Below, piece after piece: positions 1 to 10,674 of a DNA stretch of 64,000 bases. The translations under genes were made by a program, and so were the position numbers. The notes beneath the pieces were generated by a model. It ran no database searches and was not told the origin of the DNA. It saw only the letters and a program-made list of their open reading frames with translations. Each line of letters starts with the position of its first letter. The stretch's first letter is position 1. Origin of the DNA: Porodaedalea pini (taxonomy: Eukaryota; Basidiomycota; Agaricomycetes; Hymenochaetales; Hymenochaetaceae); contig NBAY01000112.1 of assembly GCA_002794775.1 (NCBI GenBank), forward strand, positions 25,313 through 89,312. Direction: 5' to 3'.

Positions 1-1097
1 TAACTACCTCCCCACACGGAAGTTGATCGGCTCTAGACTCAAAACGGAGCCGTTAGCCGTGCCTTGAAATGCCATTTTCAGCATCGACGGAACCATTTCT
101 TGCTGCCTTTCTATTCTACAGTTAAACCTATGAAATACTTATCTGTTTGGATCGACTACGATTCGTAGGCCCTTTTTACGAGTTTTTACCTTGCTTTTGA
201 GAGGCGGAATAAATGCCCCGCTTTGCTGGCCTTGCGGCAATCGAAGTGGAAAATGGAAATTCCTTTCCTCGGAAATGAAATCACCGATCCGGTGCTACAT
301 ATCCTCACCGATCTGAATAAAATGTTCAGTTATTCACTATATGCCAATCTTTTCTCTTGTACGACAAGCGGCTCGAGCTCAAGTATCCAAGTTTTTTTCA
401 ACTCGCAACGTGAAGTAATCACTTGAACTTGAGAGTATATAGAATGTCGCTATTCAATACCCACGATCCTCTTGCCGAGTGTGTCGCACAGTATAGGGGG
501 CAAGATATTAAGAGGAATCTCGTGATTTGTTTTAGAGCTTGTCCCTGTGAGGGAACAACTACAAATTACAAAGCTCACTTCGCTTGTCGTCCAGATAAGC
601 TTGCTCAAAGCACCCTGTTTTTACGCTTTCGACCTCCGACCGCTCCATGTTAGACCCCTAGGGTTGTCGATTGAATTGAATGTAGCCGCTAAATAGCACA
701 GTACCATAGCTTAACGCCGGAAATGAACCGCCGGTTGGGTGTTGCATCAAGCTGGACAGGATAGTAAGCTAAGGACATTGATACCCCTTCACCTATTCAC
801 AACAAAAATGATTAGAATACGATAACACATGAAAGATCTACACGCAGTTTTGTCCTAGTGAAGAACGCAAGAAGCACAGAGAAGGAAAGTGGACTTGAGA
901 CAGGGGGAGAAGAAAATAGACTCCGATCGGGTGCGTTTAGGGTAGTTCTTCTCCCCGTTCACTGGATGCCAGTAATTGTGACACGACGTGGCCCCGGCAT
1001 TTCGGTGCCTGAGTAGAAGATAGACGCTGTAAGACATCAAGGCTCAGAGCCAAAGGGAAAACAGAGCTGAAAAAGGTCAAATTCGCGTTTATGCCCA
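1..1097 (-). repeat. Dispersed retroelement-like repeat, copy A (inverted relative to 35996-37093)
   Basis: The first ~1.1 kb is the reverse complement of 35996-37093 at high but imperfect identity; homology is clear from base 1 to about 1097 and fades beyond. The copy may extend past the left window edge. On the minus strand there is an LTR-like boundary at about 648: a sequence ending TCTAACA followed directly by TGG, as at an LTR/primer-binding-site junction. A TATA-like motif sits near the far end of the partner copy. No reverse transcriptase or integrase coding is visible. The retroelement call is inference; the repeat itself is seen directly. Confidence 0.7.
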
Positions 1098-1464
1098 TAT
1101 CGACACCCTTTTACTACTCCGGCCTACTTATGCGTCTGAGAATCCTCCAGGTCTTCCTTAGCTAGCCACATCGAAGGTTTATGGCAGCTCTAAAGCCCCA
1201 TGGTATCACTGCGTCGATTTAGAGCTGTAAACCGAGATAATCTATCGGTGACAACTCCTGGACAGTGAGATGCTCACCTAGAAAGCAAAGGCATTAACCT
1301 TCCGACTGCATCATAGTCGCAAATCTCGATATAATCTATCCTTTCCCTATCCCCCAACTGACAAATCTTCTCTAATACAGCAGTGAGAAGCAATTCTCAT
1401 ACGGATATCAGGGTAAATTCGCCCAGGAAAGAGAGCAACTAACGGAATAATTTTTGTGATACAT

Positions 1465-1720
1465 TTAGAACAATACGCTCGTGGATAAGTGCAGCGGTCT
1501 TGTAGACAAAGCTCGCATCGCTAATTTCATATACGGGTCGGATTCGCTGTACTTCATCTTTTGCGAACGCGTGACATTTTCAGCGGCACTATGGAGTGTG
1601 GAGATAGCGCCGATGTCGTTTAGCAGTCTCCTGGCGAAGCGATACCTAAATACCGCTTCGATCATGTTTACCAGACCTCTGAGACGCTGCTCAATTGGAT
1701 GAGACCTGGGCTAGAAGCTC
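1465..1720 (-). other. Possible coding remnant, unrecognised
   Basis: The minus strand is open for about 80 codons ending at 1465, with an amino-acid composition that looks protein-like (an Arg/Leu-rich start, then a stretch beginning MIEAVFRYRF). I recognise no family. It could be a terminal exon of the same broken gene as 2022-2464, but the intervening segment has no clean open frame joining them. Confidence 0.2.
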
Positions 1721-2021
1721 AGCATATCCGTCTTGGAAGAGCGAGCACTACGTCTCTCACCCTGTTGCGCAGTGTATTTAGAGAACGAGCAGCTTTGGCT
1801 TGTCTAATCAGTAATAGTCATTGGCCTGAAGTCGATGCGTTACACAAGACGATCACAAGCGCGATAAACCGGTCAAAGGTAAACTGTTCAAGTGCCAGTA
1901 AGCCAGAGTACTTTCCAGAAATACATACATGTATGGTGGGGCTGTGGACGACCTTGACAAATCAATATACTATGTCCAACATAAACTTCTAAGGTGAAAA
2001 AAAAACTGCTTTTAGACGTAC

Positions 2022-2464
2022 TCAAGATAAGAGCTCAGTCGTAGAGCAAGTCCTGTTCCGACGATTTCCGGGATCCACGAAATATTCTGGAAGAAACGCC
2101 GTAAAAAACTTAAAGTTCATCATCATCGAGGGCGAACCGTGCTGTCCCCACGAGGGCTCGGAGTTTCCCGGATTCATAGCCTCCAAGTTGGTTGAAGGGA
2201 GGATAGCCCCGGTATCTAGTTGCATGAAGACGTCACAGACTGAATAGTATATCAAGCTCAAATCAACTAGCTCCTGCAGAGATCCGATTTGTAATGTAGA
2301 CAACTGACTCCTTCAATGAGAAAGATATGAGCAAAGGTAAACGCGGAGACTGGATAGAAATACTACCTGCAACACAATGTCGACCATATCTTTCCATGAA
2401 CGTTCTAGCACCCTTTGGTCAGCACCTCCAAGGTCATCAATGCCGGTGAAGCAGTGTCGGCATG
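2022..2464 (-). pseudogene. Unrecognised gene remnant with one apparent intron
   Basis: On the minus strand a frame open from about 2464 runs to a GT donor after 2367. A 63-bp intron (2304-2366, GTAGTA...TCAG) restores a frame that stays open to a stop at about 2022, giving roughly 125 residues. The intron length is typical of basidiomycetes, which argues that this is or was a gene. The protein (containing GADQRVLERSW and LQELVDLSLIYY) matches no family I know. No clear start codon exists, so it is probably a fragment. Confidence 0.3.
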
Positions 2465-3207
2465 GTTAGATTTCGTTGTCGCGTCGGCCTGAAGAGTTCC
2501 GCATACCCCAAGCAGGCAGATTTCGTATGCGCTCCATAATTCTATAGCGTTACTCTAGCTGGCGGGTACTATTCTGATCAACAAACATCGCCGTCGGTGT
2601 GTTCACGGGATTAATATTTAGTCGAAGGCCCCAATGAGAACCAGTGGCTTATTACACCCCGTTGGCGCATAAGGAGTTGATGAGCAAAGCAATTGCATGT
2701 TGGGTAGTGTTGTTCGGAGTACTCGTTACAGTAGCTTTGTGGTGCCTGCGCAGGCTTCGCCGTGTGTGAAATGTATGTATACTGCCCATCAGCATGTGGG
2801 CAGCCTGGGTATCAAGCCTTGATGCAGACGCCGGGATCCCCTCGAATTAGTGCCTAAAAGAGAAACTACGTTCATAGGTGTAAGTAGATATATGTAATGC
2901 TTAGCCTGGAAGAAGGATCAGGGAATTTAGGGATGATATCGCTGTCCTTTGGTCTTTGTTTCGAGTTCACCTGTTGACTTTATAAAACGGGTGTTCTTTG
3001 GTGGGAAAAATACCGAAAGTATTCCTTTCGCGAGCGCAATAGTACTGGATTTTATATAATTCAAGAAGACGACGGAGGAGGAAGCAGCCAGTACCGTCGC
3101 CAAAGCTTGACTTTAAAGGAAGCAAGTGTCGATTAGTATGACATAATCGAAATTTCCACTTTGGAGCGTTGACGCGGTTCGCACTTCAGGCTACCCCTAA
3201 AAGTAGA

Positions 3208-3250
3208 CCTATTAGGCTAATTCTTACACACAGATAATTAGCCTATTAGG
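3208..3250. repeat. 15-bp perfect hairpin at outer end of left arm
   Basis: CCTATTAGGCTAATT at 3208-3222 is followed by a 13-nt loop and its exact complement at 3236-3250. Just outside it, CTACCCCTAAAAGTAG has 4-bp complementary ends. Its mirror is at 17793-17835. A hairpin this close to the end of the repeated unit resembles a transposon terminal structure. Confidence 0.9.
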
Positions 3251-3257
3251 GGTCAGG

Positions 3258-3530
3258 TTTGGGCGTGCCCAATTTCCTGGGTGTGCCCAGTGGGTGTGAG
3301 CTGGGTATACCCAATTGTTATTACTGTGGGAAAATTGGGCCTACCCAGCTTCTAGGGCACTCCCAACTGGGCCTCCCCAATGTTCCTAGGTGGGCATGTC
3401 CAATTTTCTGGGTGTGCCCATATGGGCATGCCCAATTTTTTGGGTGTACCCAGGTGGGTATGCCCTGGGAGTACCCAGATATGTCACTGTCACTGACTGT
3501 CTGGGGGACTTTTGGGCACACCCAGAAAAT
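3258..3530. repeat. Degenerate CCCA/TGGG-rich block, left arm
   Basis: About 270 bp contain many short, locally palindromic TGGGC...GCCCA motifs at irregular spacing, such as GGGCATGCCCA. The block resembles a diverged relative of the regular 32-bp satellite at 4641-5056. The apparent open frames here come from the repeat and are not genes. Mirror: 17513-17785. Confidence 0.8.
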
Positions 3531-3539
3531 CATCCCTCC

Positions 3540-4640
3540 CTCCCCTTTTATTTTTTTATTTTCTTCTTCAGCTGTATACTTCTAATGGCTTCATAGATGC
3601 ATATATAAATATAGGTTACATGCTGAATGTGCATCTGCTATTTTAAGTTCTGTATATAGCTTGTAGACATTATAAAGAATGAAAGTCGATTATATTGACA
3701 TCTGAGCTTGCTATTGCAGACTACCCATTGTCAAGTGCAAATAGCAAGTTGTTTGATTAAGCTTTGAGCTCAGTTTTGAATGTATCTTGACCTCAATCAA
3801 GCTCAAATTTTATTTATTTAATTTGGGACTTCATTCTACTTCAAAGTTCAAATCTCAATTCTATTGCTAGACTTTTCTTCTCTCTTAGGTCATAACAATC
3901 AAGCTAGAACCTCATGGTTGATTCTTGAGCTCTACATTCATTCTCAAATTGAGCAGCTTCTGTAAGCCCACCAGAGCATTTTTACCACATCTAACTCAAC
4001 ATCAACTGGCTGGACATCATGTCATGACTCTGAGGTACTGAGCTGCTGATATTCTAAGATGCACAAACTCCAGAAGGCCACCATACAGCCATACTATGAC
4101 TGCACTGAGTCTGAGCCTGAAACTTGATGGCAGTGTAGCCTCTGGACATTTAGAGCATAGCACATTATATTCTATTTATATTCTTTTCATATTCCCTTCA
4201 CTCCCCAACCCATCCAAAGCTAATATGAACTCATTCAAAGCTCATATGCACTTGCACTGAGCCAAGTGATCCTTTGGCAGACATATACCAAAGATTTACA
4301 CATTCTAAGAGTAATTCTCAACAGATTCCTTTCAGACTGGTACTATATAGTTCATATTATATAATCTTTTCTGATGCCTTTGTTGCCTCAGTCTCTCTGA
4401 CAGCAATAAATATTGTTTTGTCCTGTCTGTCTTGTGGGCTCAAGTGTTGGCACTATCTAGGTGCCTTCTATATAGGATCAATTTATTACTGCAAAGAGAA
4501 ATAAGATTAGATACTACTGAGATGAAAAGGAGAGCCTGACTGAGAGAGCCTAGATGTCTTAGGTATATACAAAGATTTGGAAGTGTCCAGTTAGATGTGC
4601 CTAAAACATTTGAGAGTGTCTAGCTAGGTATTCCCAGATA
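3540..4640. repeat. AT-rich, CpG-poor repeat block, left arm
   Basis: This 1.1-kb block has very few CG dinucleotides while TG, CA and TA are abundant, in contrast to the CpG-rich gene fragments further in. No credible coding is seen. The part at about 4000-4330 (minus strand) is recognisably related to 61060-61400, so the block belongs to a repeat family with another member in this window. Mirror: about 16410-17500. Confidence 0.75.
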
Positions 4641-5056
4641 CATTGGGTATGCCCAGTTGGGCTCTCCCAATTATTTGGGCACACCCAGTTGGGCACTCCC
4701 AACCATCTGGGTATGCCCAGTTGGGCACTCCCAATTATTTGGGTACGCCCAGTTGGGCACTCCTAATTATTTGGGTATGCCCAGTTGGGCACTCCCAATT
4801 ATTTGGGTACGCCCAGTTGGGCACTCCTAATTATTTAGGTATGCCCAGTTGGGCACTCCCAATTATTTGGGTACGCCCAGTTGGGCACTCCTAATTATTT
4901 GGGTATGCCCAGTTGGGCACTCCCAACCATCTGGGTACGCCCAGTTGGGCACTCCTAATTATTTGGGTATGCCCAGTTGGGCACTCCCAACCATCTGGGT
5001 ACACCCAGTTGGGCACTCCCAACTATTTGGGAATACCCAGTTGGGTGTGCCTAGCT
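4641..5056. repeat. 32-bp tandem satellite, left arm
   Basis: About 13 head-to-tail copies of a 32-bp unit (GGGTATGCCCAGTTGGGCAC followed by TCCCAATTATTT) are seen, with point variants such as tac/tat and cca/cta. Each unit holds inverted CCCA/TGGG pairs, so it can form small hairpins. The array translates into repetitive peptides in several frames but is not a gene. Confidence 0.92.
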
Positions 5057-5275
5057 ACTTATTATCTTTTTTAATTCCTGCCTAAGATTTTTTTTTCTTT
5101 TTCTGAGAAGTAAAAACTGTTATGTCATGAAAATCAAATGGGTCTAGAATAGAAGTCTTGAATATTCTATGGAGAATTTCTCAATCATTTTATTCTAGGC
5201 TCTGAATCTTAGCTGCCTTGCTCTGAAGACCAATCAACACACTGCAAGCCACTGCAGGTCAGATGACAATGTTGT

Positions 5276-6436
5276 TTGATGTGAAAGCAAAAGAAAGTAA
5301 TGTTTGCTGTGCACTGAACACTGCATGTTGGTGAGCTACAATGACCATACTAGAACATGCTCCAAGGGTCAGCAGCATCATACTGATCATGTTGGTACAG
5401 AGCATAGCTTGGGGAGTTGAACTGATCCACCAGGAAAATGAGTGAGTTCATGGTAGCAGTGTACTTGTTGGGGCCATGGTCACTGTAGTTGAAAAGCAAA
5501 GTAGCACCCTGAATGTACATGTGCAAAAAACCACTGAGGTTCAAGTTTGGGTTGTTACTGAACATGCCGAACTCCGAACCAGTTGCCGACACAAGCAAAG
5601 AGGTCATCTCAGACTAGCCAGTCATTCCAAAGTACCAATAGTTTTTTAGTTTGCTGTCTCCACCCACAAACCATCATCTGAGACAGCAAAGCAGTTCTCC
5701 TTCGCATTTGCAACAGTAAGAGGAAGAAGCTGCACCATGTTTCCAGTCATGTCATCACCAAGGATGGTGAGAGATGCCAAAGTGAGACCGCCATTGCAAA
5801 CACAGTTCCAGTTACCCTTAATATCGGCATCTGACCACCAGCCATTCGTGCCCTGCGCCAGAGCAGCAATGCCAAGGGACAGACCATACTGGTTCAAAGT
5901 GGACCGGATCATCTCCTTCTTGTCATCAGCCCACATGTCGTAAAGCTAGTTATAAGCAATACCAAAAGCAGCGGACATTTCAGCAGTGTCAAGAAAATGA
6001 GCAGGACTCCACCTGTCAACAGCGGGATCCCATGAGGTCGAGCCATTGCCAGCAGCATTCTGCAAGTATAACATATCAGCATGTATGAGGATGCAAATTA
6101 TATAATGAGCCAAACCTGGAGCTCTAGCCAGGTACAGTCAACTCACAATGAATCGTTCGTCATGCGGTAGACATACGCAAAGGCCTTATGCACTCTTTGA
6201 CTTGACGGCAGGCATCAAGGATACCACTGGCGCCATCCATGAAATACGGGACAGGGTCCATGGCCTTCCAATCAGAGGCATTGCCAAAGATCGTCTGGTT
6301 CCAGCCGCTGAAGTAAGGGTCGTGCACAATAAGGTTAGGCAGCACTTCCCACTTGAAAGCCGGCTCAATGAGACGCAGCTAAAGCGAAAGTAGCGCGTCT
6401 TCCTCACAGTCTGGACCTGGTTCTTCTGCATGGTGA
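5276..6436 (-). pseudogene. Heparinase II/III-like protein, N-terminal fragment, disrupted (left-arm copy)
   Basis: Mirror image of the right-arm copy at 14600-15760, where it is described in detail. Read on the minus strand, pieces such as DPYFSGWNQTIFGN, GNWNCVCNGG and DHGPNKYTATMNS match my memory of basidiomycete heparinase II/III family proteins (putative polysaccharide lyases). The frame is broken by stops, a frameshift and a short insertion, as in the partner. Small arm-specific differences exist: a Val (left) versus Ala (right) residue near the TAN segment, and His versus Arg just before the DPYF region in another frame. Confidence 0.6.
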
Positions 6437-6645
6437 TGGTGATGTCGATGTGACGCTCTGGGATAGATGCACGGCCGCATCATCTGGCAGCGTCGCAGCA
6501 CATCTAAGTGCCCTGTTTGCCATGCCTGCCTTCGTCCTCACATGACCAAACTCCGGGCTTGCGCCTGCATCTGACAAGGGTGGACTCGGGAAGTGCATCG
6601 CGTTGTGCACCGCAGAAACCGGAGACGATCCAAATGCGCTCGCAC

Positions 6646-7825
6646 CCTAGCTTTTCATGTGTTGCATGCCGCGTGACTGCTCTTCCTGCGGCGGCGTAGT
6701 ACTCTTGCCGACCCAGAGACGTGGTCCTAGGGCATCGCCCAGTGCGCGTTCGCGGCGTCCAACCACATGTGATGGGACCGGAGAGATTCGCCCATGTTTG
6801 ATTCGAATAGCATCGATCCTGTAACGATTTCGATACGAGAGTGAGTGCGGCGACGAAAGTGCGCCGCGGGCGAAGAAGCGGCAATGACAGAGTGACAGCG
6901 GTGTGAGCGGTTTTGCAAGGATCTTACGACGCTTGTCGTTAGACTGCCTTTGAGTCTGCATCTGCTGAGTGGATGGAAGCGAAGCGTCCATCTGGTAGAC
7001 TGTCGGCACGCGCGATCTGTCGGAGGGGTCCATTGACGTCAGCTCTGTCAGAAGACCGCAGGGGTTGGACGTGTCCGAAGAGGTATTCGCCTTTGACGAG
7101 AGAGACACCTCGCCTTCCCTCTTATCCAACTCCGGCTCGACCCGTCACCTTCCCCCGCACCGCCCCGATGTAGCAGAGCGCCGACTGCAGGACGCTACGT
7201 CTCGTGCGTGAACGGCGAGGCGAGTGCGATGCAACGCGTATGCGACGAAGTGCGCAAGCGTATTCGGTATCACTGGTGCCCCTCTTGATCCTGCCATTGC
7301 GGTAGCGGGGGGCACGCAAGACGACTGCGGTCGAGGACGATGTGGAAGAGGTGGAGGACGACGGAGGAAGGATCTCGGGGCAGTTGAAGGTATGGCTGAC
7401 GAAGCGCGCACAGAGCTTGCTGGTGTCTTCGTGCCCGTAGTAAGTGGCGACTGCCGGTGGGGGTACTGCCGGCGCGGGGTGGTGCGAGTGGTGTGCGCGC
7501 GGGACTGCCGATGACTGTTTTTTTGTCGAACGTTTTCGGCGCGGTCGGAGGAAAAAAAAACGCGATAGAGAAAAAGACACCGATCAACAGCCGCTCATCA
7601 CTCAAGTATCAGAGATCGGGGGGAAAGAGGGGGGACGCTTACAGAACTCGAGGTAGATGCTGCGGCAGCAGCGGACACAGAAGACGATTTCGCAGGTGGA
7701 GGCGGGGCGTACGTCGCGCGGTGAACGCGCCGGAAGGGCGAGTGGTTCGAGCTGGCACTCGATGATGATATCGAATGCTGATGCGGATGGGGGTGGGGAT
7801 GGCGCGGGGCGTGGACGGTGGCCAT
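6646..7825 (-). pseudogene. Pho80/PCL-type cyclin fragment, disrupted (left-arm copy)
   Basis: Mirror image of the right-arm copy at 13211-14390. On the minus strand it starts with a His/Ser-rich leader (MATVHAPRHPHPHPH) at 7825. It then shows cyclin-box-like segments TLAHFVAYALHRTRL, LQSALCYIGAVRGKV and, after a gap, LQDRCYSNQTWANLSG and ERALGDALG in different frames. It is not expressible as a single protein. One arm-specific substitution (Val here, Ala in the right arm) lies in the poly-Ser/Ala tract of exon 1. Confidence 0.6.
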
Positions 7826-8100
7826 ATTCGCTGCGGCGGGCTCTCTGGCTCTGGGCGTTGACGAGCGCCTGTGAGCGTCAAAGGACAGGTGGAGTTGATG
7901 CGTGAGAAGAGGTCGCTACGAATGTTTTGATTGGAACGAGATCCTTCTCGGACACAACGGTTGCGTCGCGTTCGCCGAAGTGCGCAGTGAGAAAGGCAGA
8001 TGAGAAAACGGCTGACGTCGATGTTGAGGCGTGTGGAACATTGGCGGGGGCAGAAGGAAGAGGTGAGGAATGCGTCCCAGGTGAACAGGGCGAGGGAAGT

Positions 8101-8395
8101 TGAACCGCTCGACGGTTTCGGTAGATGTCGCCAGTCCCTCCCTGCCTGACAATGACGAGAGAGAGGACAGCGACGTTGCGACCGATGATGCAGCCACGGG
8201 CCGGCTTGCACTTTCTCACCAGTGCGGCAGAGACGGTAGCAAGAGTGACCAGCAGAAAGGAGAAGGCGAGCAGTTAGGAATGAGTACACCCTGCTTCATC
8301 GGGAAGTCCTGCTCATCGTTTCCGCCAGAGACGCGGAAGACGTGGCCATTGAACTCATCACCGAGCAAGTCGCTGGGGACACCTGGGACATCTTC
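8101..8395 (-). pseudogene. RPS6: Ribosomal protein eS6 (RPS6) fragment, disrupted (left-arm copy)
   Basis: Mirror image of the right-arm copy at 12641-12935. On the minus strand it shows the eS6 hallmark run [17 protein letters not shown] followed by [11 protein letters not shown], then in shifted frames [12 protein letters not shown] and ARGCIIG...LSLVIVRQG. It abuts the Hsp90 fragment head to head, so two unrelated genes have been joined. Confidence 0.8.
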
Positions 8396-8417
8396 TTGCC
8401 GTGGAAAATGCGGTAAC

Positions 8418-9513
8418 GACCACCTCGCTATGAAGCACTTCTCGGTAGAAGGTCAGCTCGAATTCAAGGCTATTCTCTACATTCCGAAGCGGTGAGTCTC
8501 CTTGATGACCTTGCTATGAACCTGTTTCTGACGTCTCTTTTAGCGCACCGTTCGACCTCTTCGAGTCCAAGAAGAAGCGTAACAACATTAAGCTCTACGT
8601 CCGCCCCGTCTTCATTATGGACGACTGCGAGGATCTCATCCCCGAGTACCTTAACTTCGTCAAGGGTATCGTCGACTCTGAGGATCTCCCGCTCAACATC
8701 TCGCGTGAGACGCTCCAGCAGAACAAGATTCTCAAGGTCATCCGCAAGAACATCGTGAAGAAGTGCCTCGACCTCATCCAGGAGATCTCGGAGGACAAGG
8801 ACAACTTCAAGAAGTTCTACGAGGCGTTCGGCAAGAACCTCAAGCTTGGTATCCACGAGGATGCGCGGAACCGCAGCAAGCTCGCCGAGTTCCTCCGCTT
8901 CTACTCGACAAAGTCGACCGAGGAGCAGGTCTCGCTGAAAAAGGGTACGTGTTCAAGCGGCGGCCCTGTTCCGTTATTTGGTTGCTGACAGCTTACCGCA
9001 GACTACATCACGCGGATGCCTGAGATTCAGAAGTCCATCTACTACCTCACTGGCGAGTCGCTCAATGCCGTCAAGGACTCTCCCTTCCTTGAGGCTCTCA
9101 AGAAGAAGGGCTTCGAGGTACTCCTGCTTGTTGACCCGATCGACGAGTACGCCGTCACTCAGCTCAAGGAGTTCGACGGTCACAAGCTCGTGTGCGTGTC
9201 GAAGGAGGGTCTGGAGCTCGAGGAGACCGAAGAGGAGAAGAAGGAGCGCGAGAGTGAGGCCTCGCAGTTCGAGGAGCTCTGCAAGGTCGTCAAGGATGCG
9301 CTCGGCGATAAGGTCGAGAAGGTCGTCATCTCGAACCGCGTCACCGACTCACCATGTGTGCTCGTCACCGGCCAGTTCGGCTGGTCCGCAAATATGGAGC
9401 GCATCATGAAGGCGCAGGCGCTTCGCGACTCGTCAATGTCATCGTACATGGCGTCGAAGAAGACGCTTGAGCTTAACCCGCACAACACGATCATCAAGGT
9501 CCTTCGATGTTGA
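8418..9513 (+). pseudogene. HSP90: Hsp90 middle/C-terminal fragment with introns (left-arm copy)
   Basis: Three exons (to 8491, 8544-8944, 9002-9513) separated by GT-AG introns of 52 and 57 bp encode about 330 residues of cytosolic Hsp90. They run from [20 protein letters not shown] through [34 protein letters not shown] and YYLTGESL to [15 protein letters not shown]. The middle domain and the start of the dimerisation domain are therefore present. The N-terminal ATPase domain and the C-terminus with its MEEVD co-chaperone tail are missing, so it cannot be a working chaperone. Sequence stops resembling Hsp90 after NPHNTIIK; the right arm reads NPHNAIIK, where fungal Hsp90s usually have Pro. 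Retained introns show capture from DNA, not mRNA. Confidence 0.92.
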
Positions 9514-10361
9514 TCGTCTTTTGCTGGCCCATCGCCAGGTCAGCGATGTCGACACTTCATGGCCGGTGGTGTCTTGAGGAGCTCGTCGTGTTCTGTCCCT
9601 TCAGGCAAGCAAAAAAAATGATGAAAAGTAATTATTAGTATATTCAAATAGTTTTTATGATTATTTTTTTTGCTTACCTTGAGTGTGTGGCCGGTGGGAC
9701 AGCCGTGCTCGTCGTCGATGGTGAAGACGAAACGACACGAACAACGACGACGCGTTGGTTGTGTTGCCTAATTTGGCCGATCGCCGCGTCTCAAACAAGC
9801 AATCAAAGCATTCCGATTCTTTCGGAAATCTCGAAAGTCTCAGCTGTTGGCCTCAAATAAACTCTACGGACGCGTTTAAAAATACAAAAAAATATGGAAT
9901 AGTTTTATTATGTATGCATCTCTATCATAGCCAATAACTACGCGTCCAACGCGTTTTTTTATGGAGTCATAAATACAACAGTAATCTTGACATGCAGCAC
10001 CAGGCCTCCAGAAGCATACACAAAAGTACAATATACCCTGAAAGGCCTGACACCTATTCTATCATGAAGTAAGTGATACATTGTGTATGTATGCAAGGTT
10101 TCAAGCCAATCAGACATGAACTGACTTCATAATAGAGAAGGAGGTGGTTTCATGAGATCTTCTGAATCTGAGTGTTTTGTATATCCTGTTCCCACTTTCT
10201 ACTTTGATGGCACATAAAATATTAAGCATATCCAGAATGGATATGTCTATGTTTCTGTAAGTTTACAAGTTTCCAGCCTCAGTGGTTGGAGCTGGGTGAA
10301 TTGCAAAACATCGAAAAGCATGGTTTTTAGAAGTTCAGAGAAAGCATATATTCATGTTTTT
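9514..10361. other. Inner part of left arm: unassigned sequence
   Basis: After the Hsp90 break the sequence is non-coding in appearance. On the minus strand, 9678-9750 reads as an open stretch (FTIDDEHGCPTGHTLK) ending at a good splice donor, CAAG then GTAAGC, and may be an exon of another captured gene that I cannot identify. From about 9860 inwards it becomes AT-rich and CpG-poor, with no recognisable feature. The mirror lies at 10675-11522. Confidence 0.4.
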
Positions 10362-10674
10362 GCTTTATTCCAAACCTCAGGAAGCTCTATAAAATAAATA
10401 TTAATACTTTTAATGACTACAATGAATGTAATCAGGTGCTAGATCTCAGAGTTAGAGGAAAGTTCTGAAGGAGGAGAGGAAATACATGCAAAACTGCTCT
10501 GTGTTTCTTGGATTTGTGTCGAGTTTCACAAAACATGAACTGTATCACCTCTCATTTCACTCCCAATTCCGAAATTTTCCCTCACCCACAAAACTAAGGA
10601 CTGGATATCTTTCTTGGAGCATACTTAAATACAAATAACTAACTTTGTTGAGCTTCTCGTACTGTGAACCAACT
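10362..10674. other. 313-bp unique spacer at palindrome centre
   Basis: The only part of the palindrome not repeated in inverted orientation. It is AT-rich, has no convincing open frame and no obvious internal symmetry. It would form the loop of any hairpin made from the two arms. Confidence 0.95.

Larger units (their letters stand above)
3181..10361 (+). repeat. Left arm of giant palindrome (7,181 bp)
   Basis: This segment is the near-perfect reverse complement of 10675-17862. The outer boundary is sharp: both arms end in GCACTTCAGGC when read inwards, and the next bases differ (C at 3180; complement A on the other side). The inner boundary is after CATGTTTTT at 10361. Paired coordinates sum to 21036 over most of the arm and to 21043 outside the 32-bp satellite, so the arms differ by only about 7 bp in length, within that satellite. 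The arm carries fragments of heparinase-like, cyclin, eS6 and Hsp90 genes plus AT-rich repeat blocks. Confidence 0.97.

Noticed and set aside
3259..5085. Repetitive peptides rich in GHSQ, SWALPIIW and similar words
   Set aside because: They are translations of the 32-bp satellite and its degenerate relative in several frames, not a repeat protein.
6404..8289. Several overlapping 60-216-codon frames in the palindrome arms
   Set aside because: Out-of-frame readings of the cyclin, eS6 and Hsp90 fragments; none continues as a coherent protein.
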